From Hydrogenovibrio halophilus DSM 15072 (GTDB lineage: Bacteria > Pseudomonadota > Gammaproteobacteria > Thiomicrospirales > Thiomicrospiraceae): 64,000 nucleotides of DNA. Of the stretch, positions 45,721 through 54,507 are shown one piece after another. The notes beneath the pieces are model-generated. The model saw only the letters and a list, made by a program, of their open reading frames with translations, was not told the origin of the DNA and did no database searches. How positions within the stretch are numbered: the first letter of the stretch is position 1; each line of letters opens with the position of its first letter. The position numbers and the translations under genes are program-made. The stretch lies in contig NZ_KB913033.1 of the NCBI RefSeq assembly GCF_000384235.1, forward strand, positions 1,681,164 to 1,745,163, given 5' to 3'.

Positions 45721-46530
45721 TTACAGAAAAATCCATAGTAGCACGCCGCCCAGCACAAAACGATACCAGGCAAACGGGGCCATGCCCAGGCGCTGAATCC
45801 ATTTCAGAAACAGGGCGATCACCACCCAGGCGGTGATCGCGGAAATGACCAGGCCGCCCAGCAGCGCGTTCCATTGAATCGGGCCCTGATAGGCCAGCAG
45901 ATCCGCCAGTTTGAGTGTCCCGGCTCCGGCAATGATCGGGATCGACAGCAGAAACGAAAACCGTGCCGCCGCCTCGCGCGTCAGCCCGACCAGCAGACCG
46001 GCGGTCATGGTGATGCCCGAGCGGGAGGTGCCGGGAATCAGCGCCAGCGCCTGGGCAAACCCCAGAATGGCGATGTCGCGGTAAGACAGGCTGTGTTCGT
46101 CGCGCGTCTGTTTGCCGCGACTGTCGGCCCACCAGAGCAGAGCGCCGAAACCGATGGTGGTCGCCGCAATCAGAATCGGATTGCGCAAAGAGGCTTCCAG
46201 CCCTTGATTGATGATCAGACCCAGTACCACGGCGGGGAGGGTCGCCCAGATTACCGCCCAGGCCAGACGGCTGTTGCTGGTGACCTCGCGGGTGATCAGC
46301 GAACGGGTCCAGTCATGGGTCATGGCGCGGACATCGCGCTGAAAATAGGTGATCACCGCCAGCAGGGTGCCCAGATGCACCGCCACATCAAACGCCAGTC
46401 CCTGATCCGGCCAGCCCAGCAACTGCGGCACCAGAATCAGATGGCCGGAGCTGGAAATGGGCAGGAATTCGGTCAGCCCCTGAATGAAGGCCAGAAAAGC
46501 GATTTGCAGCCAGTCGAGAATCGGGTCCAT
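45721..46530 (-). CDS. uppP: Undecaprenyl-diphosphatase
   Basis: The 269-residue polytopic membrane enzyme (BacA/UppP family) dephosphorylates undecaprenyl pyrophosphate to recycle the cell-wall carrier lipid. The two active-site motifs are LTEFLPISSSGHL near residue 20 and the PGTSRSGITMT region near 165-175. About eight hydrophobic helices are apparent. It lies between the methyltransferase gene and nnr on the same strand. A palindrome with a T-run lies just upstream of its start at 46552. Confidence 0.95.
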   Translation of the reverse strand: MDPILDWLQIAFLAFIQGLTEFLPISSSGHLILVPQLLGWPDQGLAFDVAVHLGTLLAVITYFQRDVRAMTHDWTRSLITREVTSNSRLAWAVIWATLPAVVLGLIINQGLEASLRNPILIAATTIGFGALLWWADSRGKQTRDEHSLSYRDIAILGFAQALALIPGTSRSGITMTAGLLVGLTREAAARFSFLLSIPIIAGAGTLKLADLLAYQGPIQWNALLGGLVISAITAWVVIALFLKWIQRLGMAPFAWYRFVLGGVLLWIFL

Positions 46531-46551
46531 GAATGGGTGTGTCCTTTTTTA

Positions 46552-46563
46552 ACCAGGCCTGGT
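46552..46563. repeat. ACCAGGCCTGGT palindrome, intergenic copy
   Basis: Exact copy between uppP and the methyltransferase gene, preceded by TTTTTTA and followed by CAA. Confidence 0.95.
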
Positions 46564-46576
46564 CAATCGGCCCGGA

Positions 46577-47791
46577 TCAGAGTTGATGGCGCAGATCGCG
46601 GAATTCGAACCCGATCAGTGACTGGTCCAGGTGCTTGCTCAGAGCCATCACTTTGAAGGTTTCGCCCATTTCGTCGGGCAGGGTCAGGGTTTTGATCTGT
46701 TGGGCCAGTTTGAGCTGTTCGGTGACGTCGTCATCGGGGCGATGGGCCATGTCCATCAGACCGCTGCTCATCAGAAAATGCGCCTGAGTGGTAAAGCCCG
46801 CAATCTTGAATCCGGCACTGAAGGCGTTTTCGGCCACCGCGGTGAAATCCACGTGGGCGGTGATGTCCTGCAGTCCCGGGTAAAAAAACGGATCGCTGTG
46901 CGCCAGATGTTGATAATGGCAGCGCAAGGTGCCCATGTGGCGGGCGCGCTGGTAGTATTCCTGACGGTTGTAGCCATAGTCGATCAGCAGCACCAGCCCC
47001 CGCTTCAGGCTGTCGTGCAGGCTTTGTAGCCAGGGATATAGATTCAGGTTGACCTCGGTGTCGTAACCGCGGTCACTGACCGATCCCAGTTGCTTGAGCA
47101 GCTGATTGCTGATGCGCTGCAGTTCCGGTTCGACAATGGGTTGATAGGCCCATTCCAGCGCATCTTGTTCGTCGTTGTACTGCACATAGGCGCGCAGGGC
47201 TTGTTCCGGTTCCAGTCGCAGGCGCTCAAACGGCATGGCATCGAGCACCTCGTTGGCCAGCACCACCGCTTCCATCGGGGTTTGTGGCAGTTCCGACAGC
47301 CACACCACCTTGTCGGCCAGGTGAGACGGCAGGTCTTTCAGCATCGCCTGCTGGCGCTGCTTGAGGTCGGCGCTGAGTTCCAGAATGCAATACTGTTGCA
47401 ATCGCTCGGCCTGATCGGTTCGATCCAGCGCCAGCAACAGGTCTCTGGCCATGGTACCGCGTCCGGCTCCGAATTCGATGATGTTGGGCGCGTCCAGTTC
47501 GCTCAATCCCTGTGAGACCTGTTGCGCCAGACAGCGGGAGAACAAGGGGCTGATTTCGGGCGCGGTGATAAAATCGCCACCGCGCCCGATTTTGGCCAGA
47601 CCACTGGTGTAATAGCCCAGACCGGGGGTGTAGAGAGCCATTTGCATGTAATCGCTGAATGGCAGTTGGCCATGGCGCTGCAATCGCTGGCGGATCTTTT
47701 TGACCAGTTCGGCGCTTTTCTGCTTGAGTTCGTCCGGCGGCTCCGGCAAACGGGCGCGCTGGCGGCTGGAATGTTTTAGCTGAAGTGTCAT
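46577..47791 (-). CDS. SAM-dependent methyltransferase, MidA/NDUFAF7 family
   Basis: The 404-residue protein belongs to the COG1565 family related to mitochondrial NDUFAF7, which methylates an arginine of a complex I subunit. Motifs YTSGLAKIGRGGDFITAPEI are seen in pieces near 55-80, IIEFGAGRGTMARDLL (SAM site) near 99-114, and LLIDYGYNRQEYY near 270. The bacterial substrate is unknown. It heads a minus-strand run with uppP and nnr, separated from uppP by an intergenic palindrome. Confidence 0.85.
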   Translation of the reverse strand: MTLQLKHSSRQRARLPEPPDELKQKSAELVKKIRQRLQRHGQLPFSDYMQMALYTPGLGYYTSGLAKIGRGGDFITAPEISPLFSRCLAQQVSQGLSELDAPNIIEFGAGRGTMARDLLLALDRTDQAERLQQYCILELSADLKQRQQAMLKDLPSHLADKVVWLSELPQTPMEAVVLANEVLDAMPFERLRLEPEQALRAYVQYNDEQDALEWAYQPIVEPELQRISNQLLKQLGSVSDRGYDTEVNLNLYPWLQSLHDSLKRGLVLLIDYGYNRQEYYQRARHMGTLRCHYQHLAHSDPFFYPGLQDITAHVDFTAVAENAFSAGFKIAGFTTQAHFLMSSGLMDMAHRPDDDVTEQLKLAQQIKTLTLPDEMGETFKVMALSKHLDQSLIGFEFRDLRHQL

Positions 47792-48137
47792 GCGGCCTCT
47801 TGCGTTTTTTTCTGGAAAGCGAAAAGATAAGATATTATAAAATGTTAGCCCGAATGTTACACAAACTTGTACTGATCTTGCTTGCTCCTTGGTCCCACAA
47901 GAAATATTTCTTCAGTCGGCCGTAATCGTGGATACGACGCTTCTTCAGAAATTTCCTTGTGAAACCAATGCCCTGCGCAATCTCAGCACAATTTTATGAA
48001 ACATTCGGGTCAGTCGATTCTTTTGACGCGAATTGCGGAAGGAATTGGCAGGGAGCGAGAGCAAAGTGGGTTTTTGACCAGGCCTGGTGAGGTTTTTGCT
48101 AGGCGATGGCTGGAAAACGTCAAACAAGCGGTGAAAC
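47792..48137. other. 346-bp divergent intergenic region
   Basis: No gene is seen. It holds an AT-rich stretch (47827-47846), an inverted pair CCCGAATGTT (47849) / AACATTCGGG (48000) about 140 bases apart, and an exact palindrome copy (48077) in TTTTTG...GAGGTTTTT context. Confidence 0.65.
48077..48088. repeat. ACCAGGCCTGGT palindrome, intergenic copy
   Basis: Exact copy 50 bases upstream of the first FliG-like gene, with T runs on both sides. Confidence 0.95.
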
Positions 48138-48602
48138 ATGAAAGTCGGCATTAAAAAAATTCATGAAAACGAATGGCTGGTCCACATCGGATTTGCCAGC
48201 ATGCATCTGGATCGTTTTTCGCTGGAATTGCTGGCGATTACTCTGGCGCATGTGCGGGCTCTGGAGCATGGTGAGGCGCATTCGATTCTGGACAGCTACG
48301 TTCAGCTGGCGATGCGAATCAAGGAGTTGGACGACAAAGGCCTGCAGCAGTTGACCCGGGCGGTGGAAAACCGGGATCTGTTGCACTTGATGGTGCTGGC
48401 CCAGGACGACGCCTTGAATGACTGCATTTTGAAAAATGTCGGTGGCATGGTCGCCAAGCAACTGAAATCGGATATGCAAAAGGCCGAAGCAGTGGATGAA
48501 ACGACCGGCAAGGAAGCGGTCACGCGCGTGGTAAAGACCCTGTTCGAGCTGGAAACACAGGGCCAGGTCGAGTTTTACAACGAAGCCACGCAGTACATTT
48601 GA
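48138..48602 (+). CDS. Small protein with FliG-like helical repeat (paralogue 1)
   Basis: The 154-residue soluble protein is not a recognised named family. Its C-terminal part, ILKNVGGMVAKQLKSDMQ followed by a roughly 25-residue helix ending in ELETQGQVEF, resembles the flagellar rotor protein FliG (I-L-x-N-M-S-x-R-A-A-x-x-L-x-x-D ... E-E-G-E). The N-terminal half is a short beta/helical segment. The next gene encodes a clear paralogue of the same length. No flagellar gene lies nearby, so a role in a motor or switch complex is only a hypothesis. Confidence 0.75.
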   Translation: MKVGIKKIHENEWLVHIGFASMHLDRFSLELLAITLAHVRALEHGEAHSILDSYVQLAMRIKELDDKGLQQLTRAVENRDLLHLMVLAQDDALNDCILKNVGGMVAKQLKSDMQKAEAVDETTGKEAVTRVVKTLFELETQGQVEFYNEATQYI

Positions 48603-48627
48603 TAACCGGGACGAATAAAGACGTGTT

Positions 48628-49083
48628 ATGGAAGTGAATGCCAAACGATTGGAAAGCGGGGAATACACTCTGGACATGGGGCCGGTGTCGTTGACACTGG
48701 AGGAGCCCGTGCTGGAACAGTTGTATGAGGTCATTCATCAGCGCCTGCAACGCAGCGGTCAGCAGGAAGCCGTGGGGCTGAACAAGAAACTTCAGGCCTA
48801 TCGGACCCTGGCGCAGAAACTGGTGACGGTGAATGACCGGATTCTGCAGGCGCTGTTGCCGCAACTGACGCCGGAGCAGATGGTGACCATGGTGCGTCTG
48901 TCGGGGCCGGAAATGTTTGACAAGATCAAGCGCAATCTGTCGCGGCAAAACGGCCAGCAGTTTGAAGAAGACCATCACGACCTCAACAAGATCACAGTGC
49001 ATCAGGCCATTTTGTACATGGAGCAGATCATGCCTTTGATCAAGCGCGCCGCTCAGGAGCAGAAGCAGCGTCAATCAACCTGA
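48628..49083 (+). CDS. Small protein with FliG-like helical repeat (paralogue 2)
   Basis: The 151-residue paralogue of the preceding protein has the same plan: a short N-terminal beta segment (YTLDMGPVSLTLEE), a central helix (LNKKLQAYRTLAQKLV), then LLPQLTPEQMVTMVRLSGPEMFDKIKRNLSRQNGQQ seen in parts, again like a FliG core repeat (lower-case similarity only). It starts 25 bases after the first gene, so both are in one operon; it ends one base from the convergent folB stop. The pair could form a hetero-complex. Confidence 0.75.
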   Translation: MEVNAKRLESGEYTLDMGPVSLTLEEPVLEQLYEVIHQRLQRSGQQEAVGLNKKLQAYRTLAQKLVTVNDRILQALLPQLTPEQMVTMVRLSGPEMFDKIKRNLSRQNGQQFEEDHHDLNKITVHQAILYMEQIMPLIKRAAQEQKQRQST

Positions 49084-49084
49084 A

Positions 49085-49459
49085 TCAGTTTTTGTGATCT
49101 GATTGCGCCCGCTGGCGCTCAATGGTCAGGCCGACGTTGTCCACATAGGGCACGGCATGGGGCTTCATCAGGGTCAGGCGCACCGATTGGGCCAGCGGGT
49201 AGGTCTGCAACAGTTTGTCACACAGGCTTTCGGCCAGCGCTTCAATCAATTCAAACCGGCTGGCTTGCGCCCACGCCGTCACATCGTCCGCCATCGCTTT
49301 GTAATCCAGTGTCTGCTTCAGATCGTCTGTCTGTCCGGCAGGGCGAAGGTCGCACCCAATCGCCAGGTCCATGTCAATGGGCTGCGGGGCCTGTTTTTCC
49401 CAGTCAAACACGCCGATCAGGCAGTGCGCGCGAATGCCGCGGATGTGAATCGTGTCCAT
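49085..49459 (-). CDS. folB: Dihydroneopterin aldolase
   Basis: The 124-residue folate-pathway enzyme cleaves dihydroneopterin to hydroxymethyl-dihydropterin and glycolaldehyde. IRGIRAHCLIGVFDWEK at the N-terminus, LDYKAMADDV and the FELIEALAE glutamate region, plus KPHAVPYVDNVGLTIER at the C-terminus, are all typical. It is divergent from plsY and near tsaD, a standard neighbourhood. Confidence 0.93.
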   Translation of the reverse strand: MDTIHIRGIRAHCLIGVFDWEKQAPQPIDMDLAIGCDLRPAGQTDDLKQTLDYKAMADDVTAWAQASRFELIEALAESLCDKLLQTYPLAQSVRLTLMKPHAVPYVDNVGLTIERQRAQSDHKN

Positions 49460-49602
49460 AGTCTCTCCTATCCGAATGTCCCGGTTTTATGCGCTGATTT
49501 TACAGGTTTTGCGTGCGAAAAGCGCGTTTCCGGGCGGCGGCGTTTTGGTTCCCCGCCACAAAGGGGTAAAATACCCATTTTACTTTGGATAGGAAGGCGT
49601 CA

Positions 49603-50226
49603 ATGGATTTGACAATATGGCTGGTTGCCTGGGTGGTCGTTTGGGTGCTGGGCGCGTATTTGCTGGGCTCGATTTCCTCGGCGATTGTGGTCTGCCGGTT
49701 GATGGGGCTGGGCGACCCGCGTGAGGACGGTTCGGGCAATCCCGGTGCCACCAATGTCAAACGCCTGTACGGCAATCGCCCGGCGGCTCTGACGCTGGCG
49801 GGCGACCTGTTGAAAGGCTTTGTGCCGGTGAGCCTGGCCGTGTGGGCCGGTTTGTCGGGTGAGCTCATTGCGGCCGTTGCTCTGGCCGCATTTTTCGGTC
49901 ATCTGTATCCCGTGTTTTTTCAGTTTCGTGGCGGCAAGGGCGTGGCGACCTTTCTGGGCGCAATGTTTGGGTTGCATGTTCTGTTGGGTGCGGGCGTGAC
50001 GCTGGTGTGGCTGTTTGTGGCCAAAGTGCTGAAAGTGTCGTCGGTGTCGGCATTGGCCGCGGCGGCGCTGGCCCCTTTCATCGTTTATGCGGGTCTGAAC
50101 TGGCTGGGCCGGGGCGATCAGGCATGGGTTCTGACGGCGATGACGGTGGTGATGGCGGTGGTGCTGTTCTGGCGGCATCGCAGCAATATCCAGCGTCTGC
50201 TTTCCGGCGAAGAGGGGCGCATTTGA
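49603..50226 (+). CDS. plsY: Acyl-phosphate glycerol-3-phosphate acyltransferase
   Basis: The 207-residue membrane enzyme acylates glycerol-3-phosphate in phospholipid synthesis. It has about five transmembrane helices and the three PlsY motifs: GSISSAIVVCR, GSGNPGATNVKR (near 43-54) and HLYPVFFQFRGGKGVAT (near 99-115). ATG 49603 is chosen because AGGAAGG is six to ten bases upstream; an upstream TTG would add six residues. It converges on tsaD through a 36-bp palindrome. Confidence 0.95.
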   Translation: MDLTIWLVAWVVVWVLGAYLLGSISSAIVVCRLMGLGDPREDGSGNPGATNVKRLYGNRPAALTLAGDLLKGFVPVSLAVWAGLSGELIAAVALAAFFGHLYPVFFQFRGGKGVATFLGAMFGLHVLLGAGVTLVWLFVAKVLKVSSVSALAAAALAPFIVYAGLNWLGRGDQAWVLTAMTVVMAVVLFWRHRSNIQRLLSGEEGRI

Positions 50227-50290
50227 GCGTTGATCTCCCTGCGTTGCCGTGACGAGCGATGCCCTCGCGACCTTCAGCGATGCCCTCGCG

Positions 50291-50326
50291 ACCTTCTTTT
50301 TGACCAGGCCTGGTCAAAAAGAAGGT
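50291..50326. terminator. 36-bp perfect palindrome, bidirectional terminator between plsY and tsaD
   Basis: The ACCAGGCCTGGT core (50303-50314) is extended by TTTTTG and CAAAAA and further matching bases to 18-base perfect arms. T runs lie on each strand's 3' side. It starts 65 bases after plsY and shares one base with the tsaD stop. Confidence 0.8.
50303..50314. repeat. ACCAGGCCTGGT palindrome, intergenic copy
   Basis: Exact core of the 36-bp palindrome between plsY and tsaD. Confidence 0.95.
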
Positions 50327-51414
50327 TAAATCTGGGTGAGGCTTTCCAGCTCCCAGCGCGGGCGGCAGGCGAAGTTGAGGTCGGAATGCTGACCGGCCAG
50401 AAGACGCTGGGCACCGGCGTAGGCGATCATGGCCCCGTTGTCGGTGCAGAAATCCAGCCTCGGGTAGTGGGCCTGACCGCCGCGCTTGGTCATTAACTGG
50501 GTCAGTTGCTCGCGGATGGCCTGATTGGCGCTGACGCCGCCCGAAACCACCAGCCGGTCCAGCCCTTCCTGATCCAGTGCGCGGCGGCATTTGATCCGCA
50601 GGGTATCGGCCACCGCCAGTTCAAAGGCGCGGCAGATGTCGGCGCGGGTCTGGTCATTGTCGTCACCGGCGTTTTTGGCCTTGTGCCAGGTATTGAGGCT
50701 GAAGGTTTTCAGGCCGCTGAAACTCATGTCCAATCCGGGGCGATCGATCATCGGGCGCGGAAAACGGTAGCGTTCGCTGTCGCCTTTCAGCGCCAGACGA
50801 GACACTTCCGGGCCGCCCGGATAGCCCATGCCCATCATTTTCGCGGTCTTGTCAAAGGCTTCGCCCACCGCGTCGTCCAGCGTGTCGCCCAGCAAACGAT
50901 AGCGCCCGATGCCGTCCACGCGGATGATTTGTGTGTGCCCGCCGGAGATCAACAGACAGATAAACGGAAACGCCGGCGGGTCGGCTTCGAGCATGGGGGC
51001 GAGCAGATGGCCTTCCATGTGGTGAATGCCCAGAGCGGGAATCTGCCAGGCCAGTGCCAGGCTGCGTGCGACCGAGGCCCCGGTCAGCAACGCGCCCATC
51101 AGGCCGGGTCCGGCGGTGTAGGCAATGCCGTTGACGTCTTCGGCGCGGCATTCGGCCGCGGCCAGAGTTTCGTCGATCAGCGGGATCAGACGTCGGATGT
51201 GATCGCGCGAGGCCAGTTCCGGCACCACACCACCAAACTCGGCATGTTGCGCCACCTGGCTGTACAGCCGGTTGGCCAGCAAACCTTGCTGATTGTGGTA
51301 CAGTGCCACTCCGGTTTCGTCGCAGGAGCTTTCAATCCCCAGCGTCAGAAAAGGGCGTTCGCGGTTGGACGGTGTGGACGATGTTTGGGGCGCGGCTGTC
51401 GCGGAATGGGTCAT
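50326..51414 (-). CDS. tsaD: tRNA N6-adenosine threonylcarbamoyltransferase
   Basis: The 362-residue Kae1/TsaD protein makes t6A37 in ANN-decoding tRNAs with TsaBCE. The N-terminal [12 protein letters not shown], the iron-binding [11 protein letters not shown] histidines, [11 protein letters not shown] and [10 protein letters not shown] are present. The start at 51414 leaves a 20-odd-residue Ser/Thr extension before the conserved region; the frame continues 51 codons upstream without family similarity. Its stop overlaps the palindromic terminator. It is divergent from rpsU, the usual order. Confidence 0.95.
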   Translation of the reverse strand: MTHSATAAPQTSSTPSNRERPFLTLGIESSCDETGVALYHNQQGLLANRLYSQVAQHAEFGGVVPELASRDHIRRLIPLIDETLAAAECRAEDVNGIAYTAGPGLMGALLTGASVARSLALAWQIPALGIHHMEGHLLAPMLEADPPAFPFICLLISGGHTQIIRVDGIGRYRLLGDTLDDAVGEAFDKTAKMMGMGYPGGPEVSRLALKGDSERYRFPRPMIDRPGLDMSFSGLKTFSLNTWHKAKNAGDDNDQTRADICRAFELAVADTLRIKCRRALDQEGLDRLVVSGGVSANQAIREQLTQLMTKRGGQAHYPRLDFCTDNGAMIAYAGAQRLLAGQHSDLNFACRPRWELESLTQI

Positions 51415-51727
51415 AGGCTGGCACTCTGGGCTAGAGTCGGTTTCTCGATTCAATGGATGACGGATTTTATCAGACTTTGCCCGGTTTTGCGCCACGCCGA
51501 CCCCGGCCCGCGGCGGGGATTGTGGCCTGAGCCGCTGTCTGCCTGATCGGCAAAGTTTTGATTGCAAACTGTTTAGCCTGTCTTTATAATACTCGCTTTA
51601 CGATTTTTGTATCGTTTTGCGTCCTGCTTTGCATGCCCGAGCGCATGAGTAGAAAACGGTCTGTTTTAATCATTAGTCAATCAACAAGATACTGAAATCT
51701 TTAAGAATTCAAGAAGGTGAATGATAT
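51415..51727. other. 313-bp divergent region between tsaD and rpsU
   Basis: No gene. It contains the rpsU promoter (51563-51591), a T-rich leader and the rpsU ribosome binding site GAAGGTG. Nothing else is recognised. Confidence 0.7.
51563..51591 (+). promoter_or_regulatory. Sigma-70 promoter of rpsU
   Basis: TTGCAA, a 17-base spacer and a perfect TATAAT. A leader of about 130 nt precedes rpsU. Confidence 0.8.
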
Positions 51728-51943
51728 ATGCCAAGTGTAAAAGTAAGAGATACCGAACCGTTTGACGTGGCTTTGCGTCGTTTCAAGCGTGCCTGCGAAA
51801 AAGCCGGTGTGCTGACCGAATCCCGCAAGCGTGAGTTCTACGAAAAGCCAACCTGGGCGCGTAAGCGTCAGAAAGCGGCTGCGGTCAAGCGTCTGGCCAA
51901 GCGCCTGTCACGCGAAAACCGTCGCGTTAACCGTAAGTACTGA
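51728..51943 (+). CDS. rpsU: 30S ribosomal protein S21
   Basis: The 71-residue bS21 protein of the small subunit is highly basic with [27 protein letters not shown] and the RRVNRKY terminus. It opens the macromolecular-synthesis operon with yqeY, dnaG and rpoD, coupling ribosome, replication priming and transcription genes. GAAGGTG is upstream of the start. Confidence 0.97.
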   Translation: MPSVKVRDTEPFDVALRRFKRACEKAGVLTESRKREFYEKPTWARKRQKAAAVKRLAKRLSRENRRVNRKY

Positions 51944-51957
51944 GGCGGTTACCCCAA

Positions 51958-52413
51958 ATGGCAAGCGAACTGAAAGCCACGCTGACGGCAGAAATGAAAA
52001 CGGCGATGAAAGCGAAAGACAAGCCTCGCTTGTCTGTGATTCGCTCGATCCAGGCGGCGATCAAGCAGGTCGAAATCGACAAGCAGATCACGCTGGACTC
52101 GGACGCCGATGTTCTGCCGGTGTTGGACAAAATGCTCAAGCAGCGCCGCGATTCGTATCAGCAGTATATGGATGCGGAGCGTCCGGAACTGGCGGAAACC
52201 GAAGCCTTTGAAATGGACGTGATCCAATCCTTTTTGCCACAGCCTTTGACCGACGACGAAGTGACGCAGTTGATTGACGAAGCCGTGGCCGAAACCGGAG
52301 CGGCTTCGATGCAGGACATGGGCAAGGTCATGGGACTGTTAAAACCCAAGATGCAGGGACGCGCCGATATGGGCGAAGTCAGCAAAAAGATCAAAGCCAA
52401 GTTAAACGGTTGA
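51958..52413 (+). CDS. yqeY: GatB/YqeY domain protein
   Basis: The 151-residue YqeY protein corresponds to the C-terminal tail domain of GatB. MKAKDKPRLSVIRSIQAAIK near the start is the family hallmark, and IQSFLPQPLTDDEV and KVMGLLKPKMQGRADMGEVS close the protein. Its precise function is unknown; the tail domain binds tRNA in GatB. It lies 14 bases after rpsU. Confidence 0.93.
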   Translation: MASELKATLTAEMKTAMKAKDKPRLSVIRSIQAAIKQVEIDKQITLDSDADVLPVLDKMLKQRRDSYQQYMDAERPELAETEAFEMDVIQSFLPQPLTDDEVTQLIDEAVAETGAASMQDMGKVMGLLKPKMQGRADMGEVSKKIKAKLNG

Positions 52414-52450
52414 TCTTTATTGGCCGGTTCGCAGCCAGAAACACGCCGCA

Positions 52451-52487
52451 AAACCCGTCGATGGCATAACGCCATGGCGGGTTTTTT
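52451..52487 (+). terminator. Terminator between yqeY and dnaG
   Basis: An AAACCCG...CGGGTTT stem with an inner ATGGC/GCCAT, followed by T6. It probably attenuates rather than fully stops, since dnaG follows. Confidence 0.75.
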
Positions 52488-52578
52488 GCATTTGGGGCCT
52501 TGTGCATAAACCTGTGAACAAGCTGTGAGTGAATCAGGCGGTCAAATTTCTGAGCGCCCAATCAACAAGGCAGACAGG

Positions 52579-54381
52579 ATGGTCGGATCTACCGGAAAAC
52601 CCAGCAGCGGAAGCATTCCGCGCACGTTCATAGACGATCTGCTCAACCGCACCGACATTGTGCAGTTGATCAATGCCCGTGTGCCCCTGAAAAAAGCCGG
52701 CAGCAGTTACAAGGCCTGTTGCCCGTTTCACGATGAAAAAACCCCGTCGTTCAATGTGAATGGGGTCAAGCAGTTTTATCACTGTTTTGGCTGTGGCGCC
52801 AGCGGCGATGCCATCCGTTTTCTGCAGGAATATGACGGCCTCAGTTTTGTGGAAGCGGTGGAAGCACTGGCCGCCTTCAACGGCGTGGAAGTGCCGCGCG
52901 AAAAACTCAGTCCGCAAGCACAGGCGCAACAGCAGAAAGCGCGAGACCTGTATGACCTGATGTTTCAGGTGGCACGGTTTTATCGCCAGCAGCTGAAATT
53001 GCACGCCCGCTCGGAAGAAGCCAAAAACTATCTGCGCCAGCGCGGCCTGACCTCGGACATCGCCAAAACCTTTGCCATTGGCTATGCGCCGCCGGGCTGG
53101 GAAACGCTGCTAACCGATTTTGCGCCTCAGTGGGGCGAGTCGTCCGACCTGGCCAAACATCTGGTTGATACCGGGATGCTGATCGAAAAAGAGGGCGGGC
53201 GTCGTTATGACCGCTTTCGCCATCGCATCATGTTCCCGATTCGGGACGGTCGTGGCCGGGTGGTCGCTTTTGGCGGTCGGGTGGTGTCGGACGAAGATCA
53301 GCCCAAGTACCTGAACTCCCCGGAAACGGCGCTGTTTCACAAAACCCAGACCCTGTACGGCATCTATGAAATGCGCCAGTCGCGCCAGCGCTTTGATCGG
53401 GTGCTGGTGGTGGAAGGCTATATGGACGTGGTGGCGCTGGCCCAGTTTGGGATTCGCAATGCGGTGGCCACGCTGGGCACAGCGGTCACGGCCGAGCATT
53501 TGCAAACCCTGTTTCGGGAACTGAACGAAGTGGTGTTTTGCTTCGACGGCGATCAGGCGGGCCAGAAAGCGGCCTGGAAAGCACTGGAACTGGCCTTGCC
53601 GCAAATGCAGGCCACCCGCTCGGTCAAGTTCCTGTTCTTGCCGGAAAAAGCCGATCCGGACTCCTGTGTGCGCGAAGAAGGGGTCGAAGGTTTTACCCGA
53701 CGGGTGGATCAGGCGCTGACGCTGTCGGCGTTTCTGTTCAAAGGGCTGGAAGCCCGGTTGTCGCAGCCCTTGTCCACGCCGGAAGGACAGCAGCAGCTGA
53801 TCTCTCTGGCCAAGCCTTACATTGCTCAGGCCCCCGAGGCCTTACCGGATGCGCTGACCCAGATGCTGTCGGACAAGGTTCAGGTGCCGGTGTGGCGATT
53901 GGGCAAAATCATGGGCATTCGGGTGGCCGGGCGTTATCGCCCCAAAAACGAGGTTGCCGAGCCTTTGCCGCGACTGAAAGTGCAATCCAAAGTGCTGCGG
54001 CTATTGAAAATCCTGACTTGTTACCCCATGTTAAGCAAAGGGGTAGAACCGGGCTTGTTTGAAAACCTGCAGCACAGTGCGCATCCGGAACACCGATTTC
54101 TGGTGGAGGCGATTCAGACTCTGCTGGAAAACAACTGTCTGGCCGAGGCGTTGCAGAACTGGTTGCAGGCGCCCAGACGCCAGCGCGCCGTGGCCCTGAT
54201 GGATCAGATCACGCTGCCCGCCTCCAAAGAAGGGGTGGTGGACGACTTTCAGTTTCTGATTCAGCAGTTACAGAAAGACCTGTTGCAACCAGGCCTGGTC
54301 AAAAAGACCGACGACTGGTCCATGGAAGACATCGCCACCTGGCAGGCGCAACAGAAAGCACAGAAACTGAAAGAACCCTGA
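52579..54381 (+). CDS. dnaG: DNA primase
   Basis: The roughly 600-residue primase makes RNA primers at the replication fork. The N-terminal zinc ribbon uses C48, H51, C69 and C72 (CPFH...CFGC). The TOPRIM domain has VVEGYMDVVAL near 277-287 and CFDGDQAGQKA near 319-329, and the C-terminal helicase-interacting domain follows. ATG 52579 is chosen for AAGG spacing and for the family-like start; a GTG at 52525 would add 18 residues. The palindrome copy at 54288 encodes Pro-Gly-Leu-Val near the C-terminus. Confidence 0.95.
   Translation: MVGSTGKPSSGSIPRTFIDDLLNRTDIVQLINARVPLKKAGSSYKACCPFHDEKTPSFNVNGVKQFYHCFGCGASGDAIRFLQEYDGLSFVEAVEALAAFNGVEVPREKLSPQAQAQQQKARDLYDLMFQVARFYRQQLKLHARSEEAKNYLRQRGLTSDIAKTFAIGYAPPGWETLLTDFAPQWGESSDLAKHLVDTGMLIEKEGGRRYDRFRHRIMFPIRDGRGRVVAFGGRVVSDEDQPKYLNSPETALFHKTQTLYGIYEMRQSRQRFDRVLVVEGYMDVVALAQFGIRNAVATLGTAVTAEHLQTLFRELNEVVFCFDGDQAGQKAAWKALELALPQMQATRSVKFLFLPEKADPDSCVREEGVEGFTRRVDQALTLSAFLFKGLEARLSQPLSTPEGQQQLISLAKPYIAQAPEALPDALTQMLSDKVQVPVWRLGKIMGIRVAGRYRPKNEVAEPLPRLKVQSKVLRLLKILTCYPMLSKGVEPGLFENLQHSAHPEHRFLVEAIQTLLENNCLAEALQNWLQAPRRQRAVALMDQITLPASKEGVVDDFQFLIQQLQKDLLQPGLVKKTDDWSMEDIATWQAQQKAQKLKEP
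54288..54299. repeat. ACCAGGCCTGGT palindrome inside dnaG
   Basis: Exact copy, read as Pro-Gly-Leu-Val and followed by CAAAAA. Confidence 0.95.
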
Positions 54382-54423
54382 CAAGCACACCCAGGCAAGT
54401 GCAAGAGATGGCCAATTTAATCA

Positions 54424-54452
54424 TTCAAATTAATGGCCGATAAGCGTATAAT
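54424..54452 (+). promoter_or_regulatory. Putative sigma-70 promoter of rpoD
   Basis: TTCAAA, a 17-base spacer and TATAAT, ending about 55 bases upstream of the rpoD ATG. An internal promoter here is usual for the rpoD gene of this operon. Confidence 0.65.
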
Positions 54453-54507
54453 ATACGGTTCGTTTTTGAAGGACCGTCTTCTTCCCCAAATCATATTCGA
54501 GGCGAGC

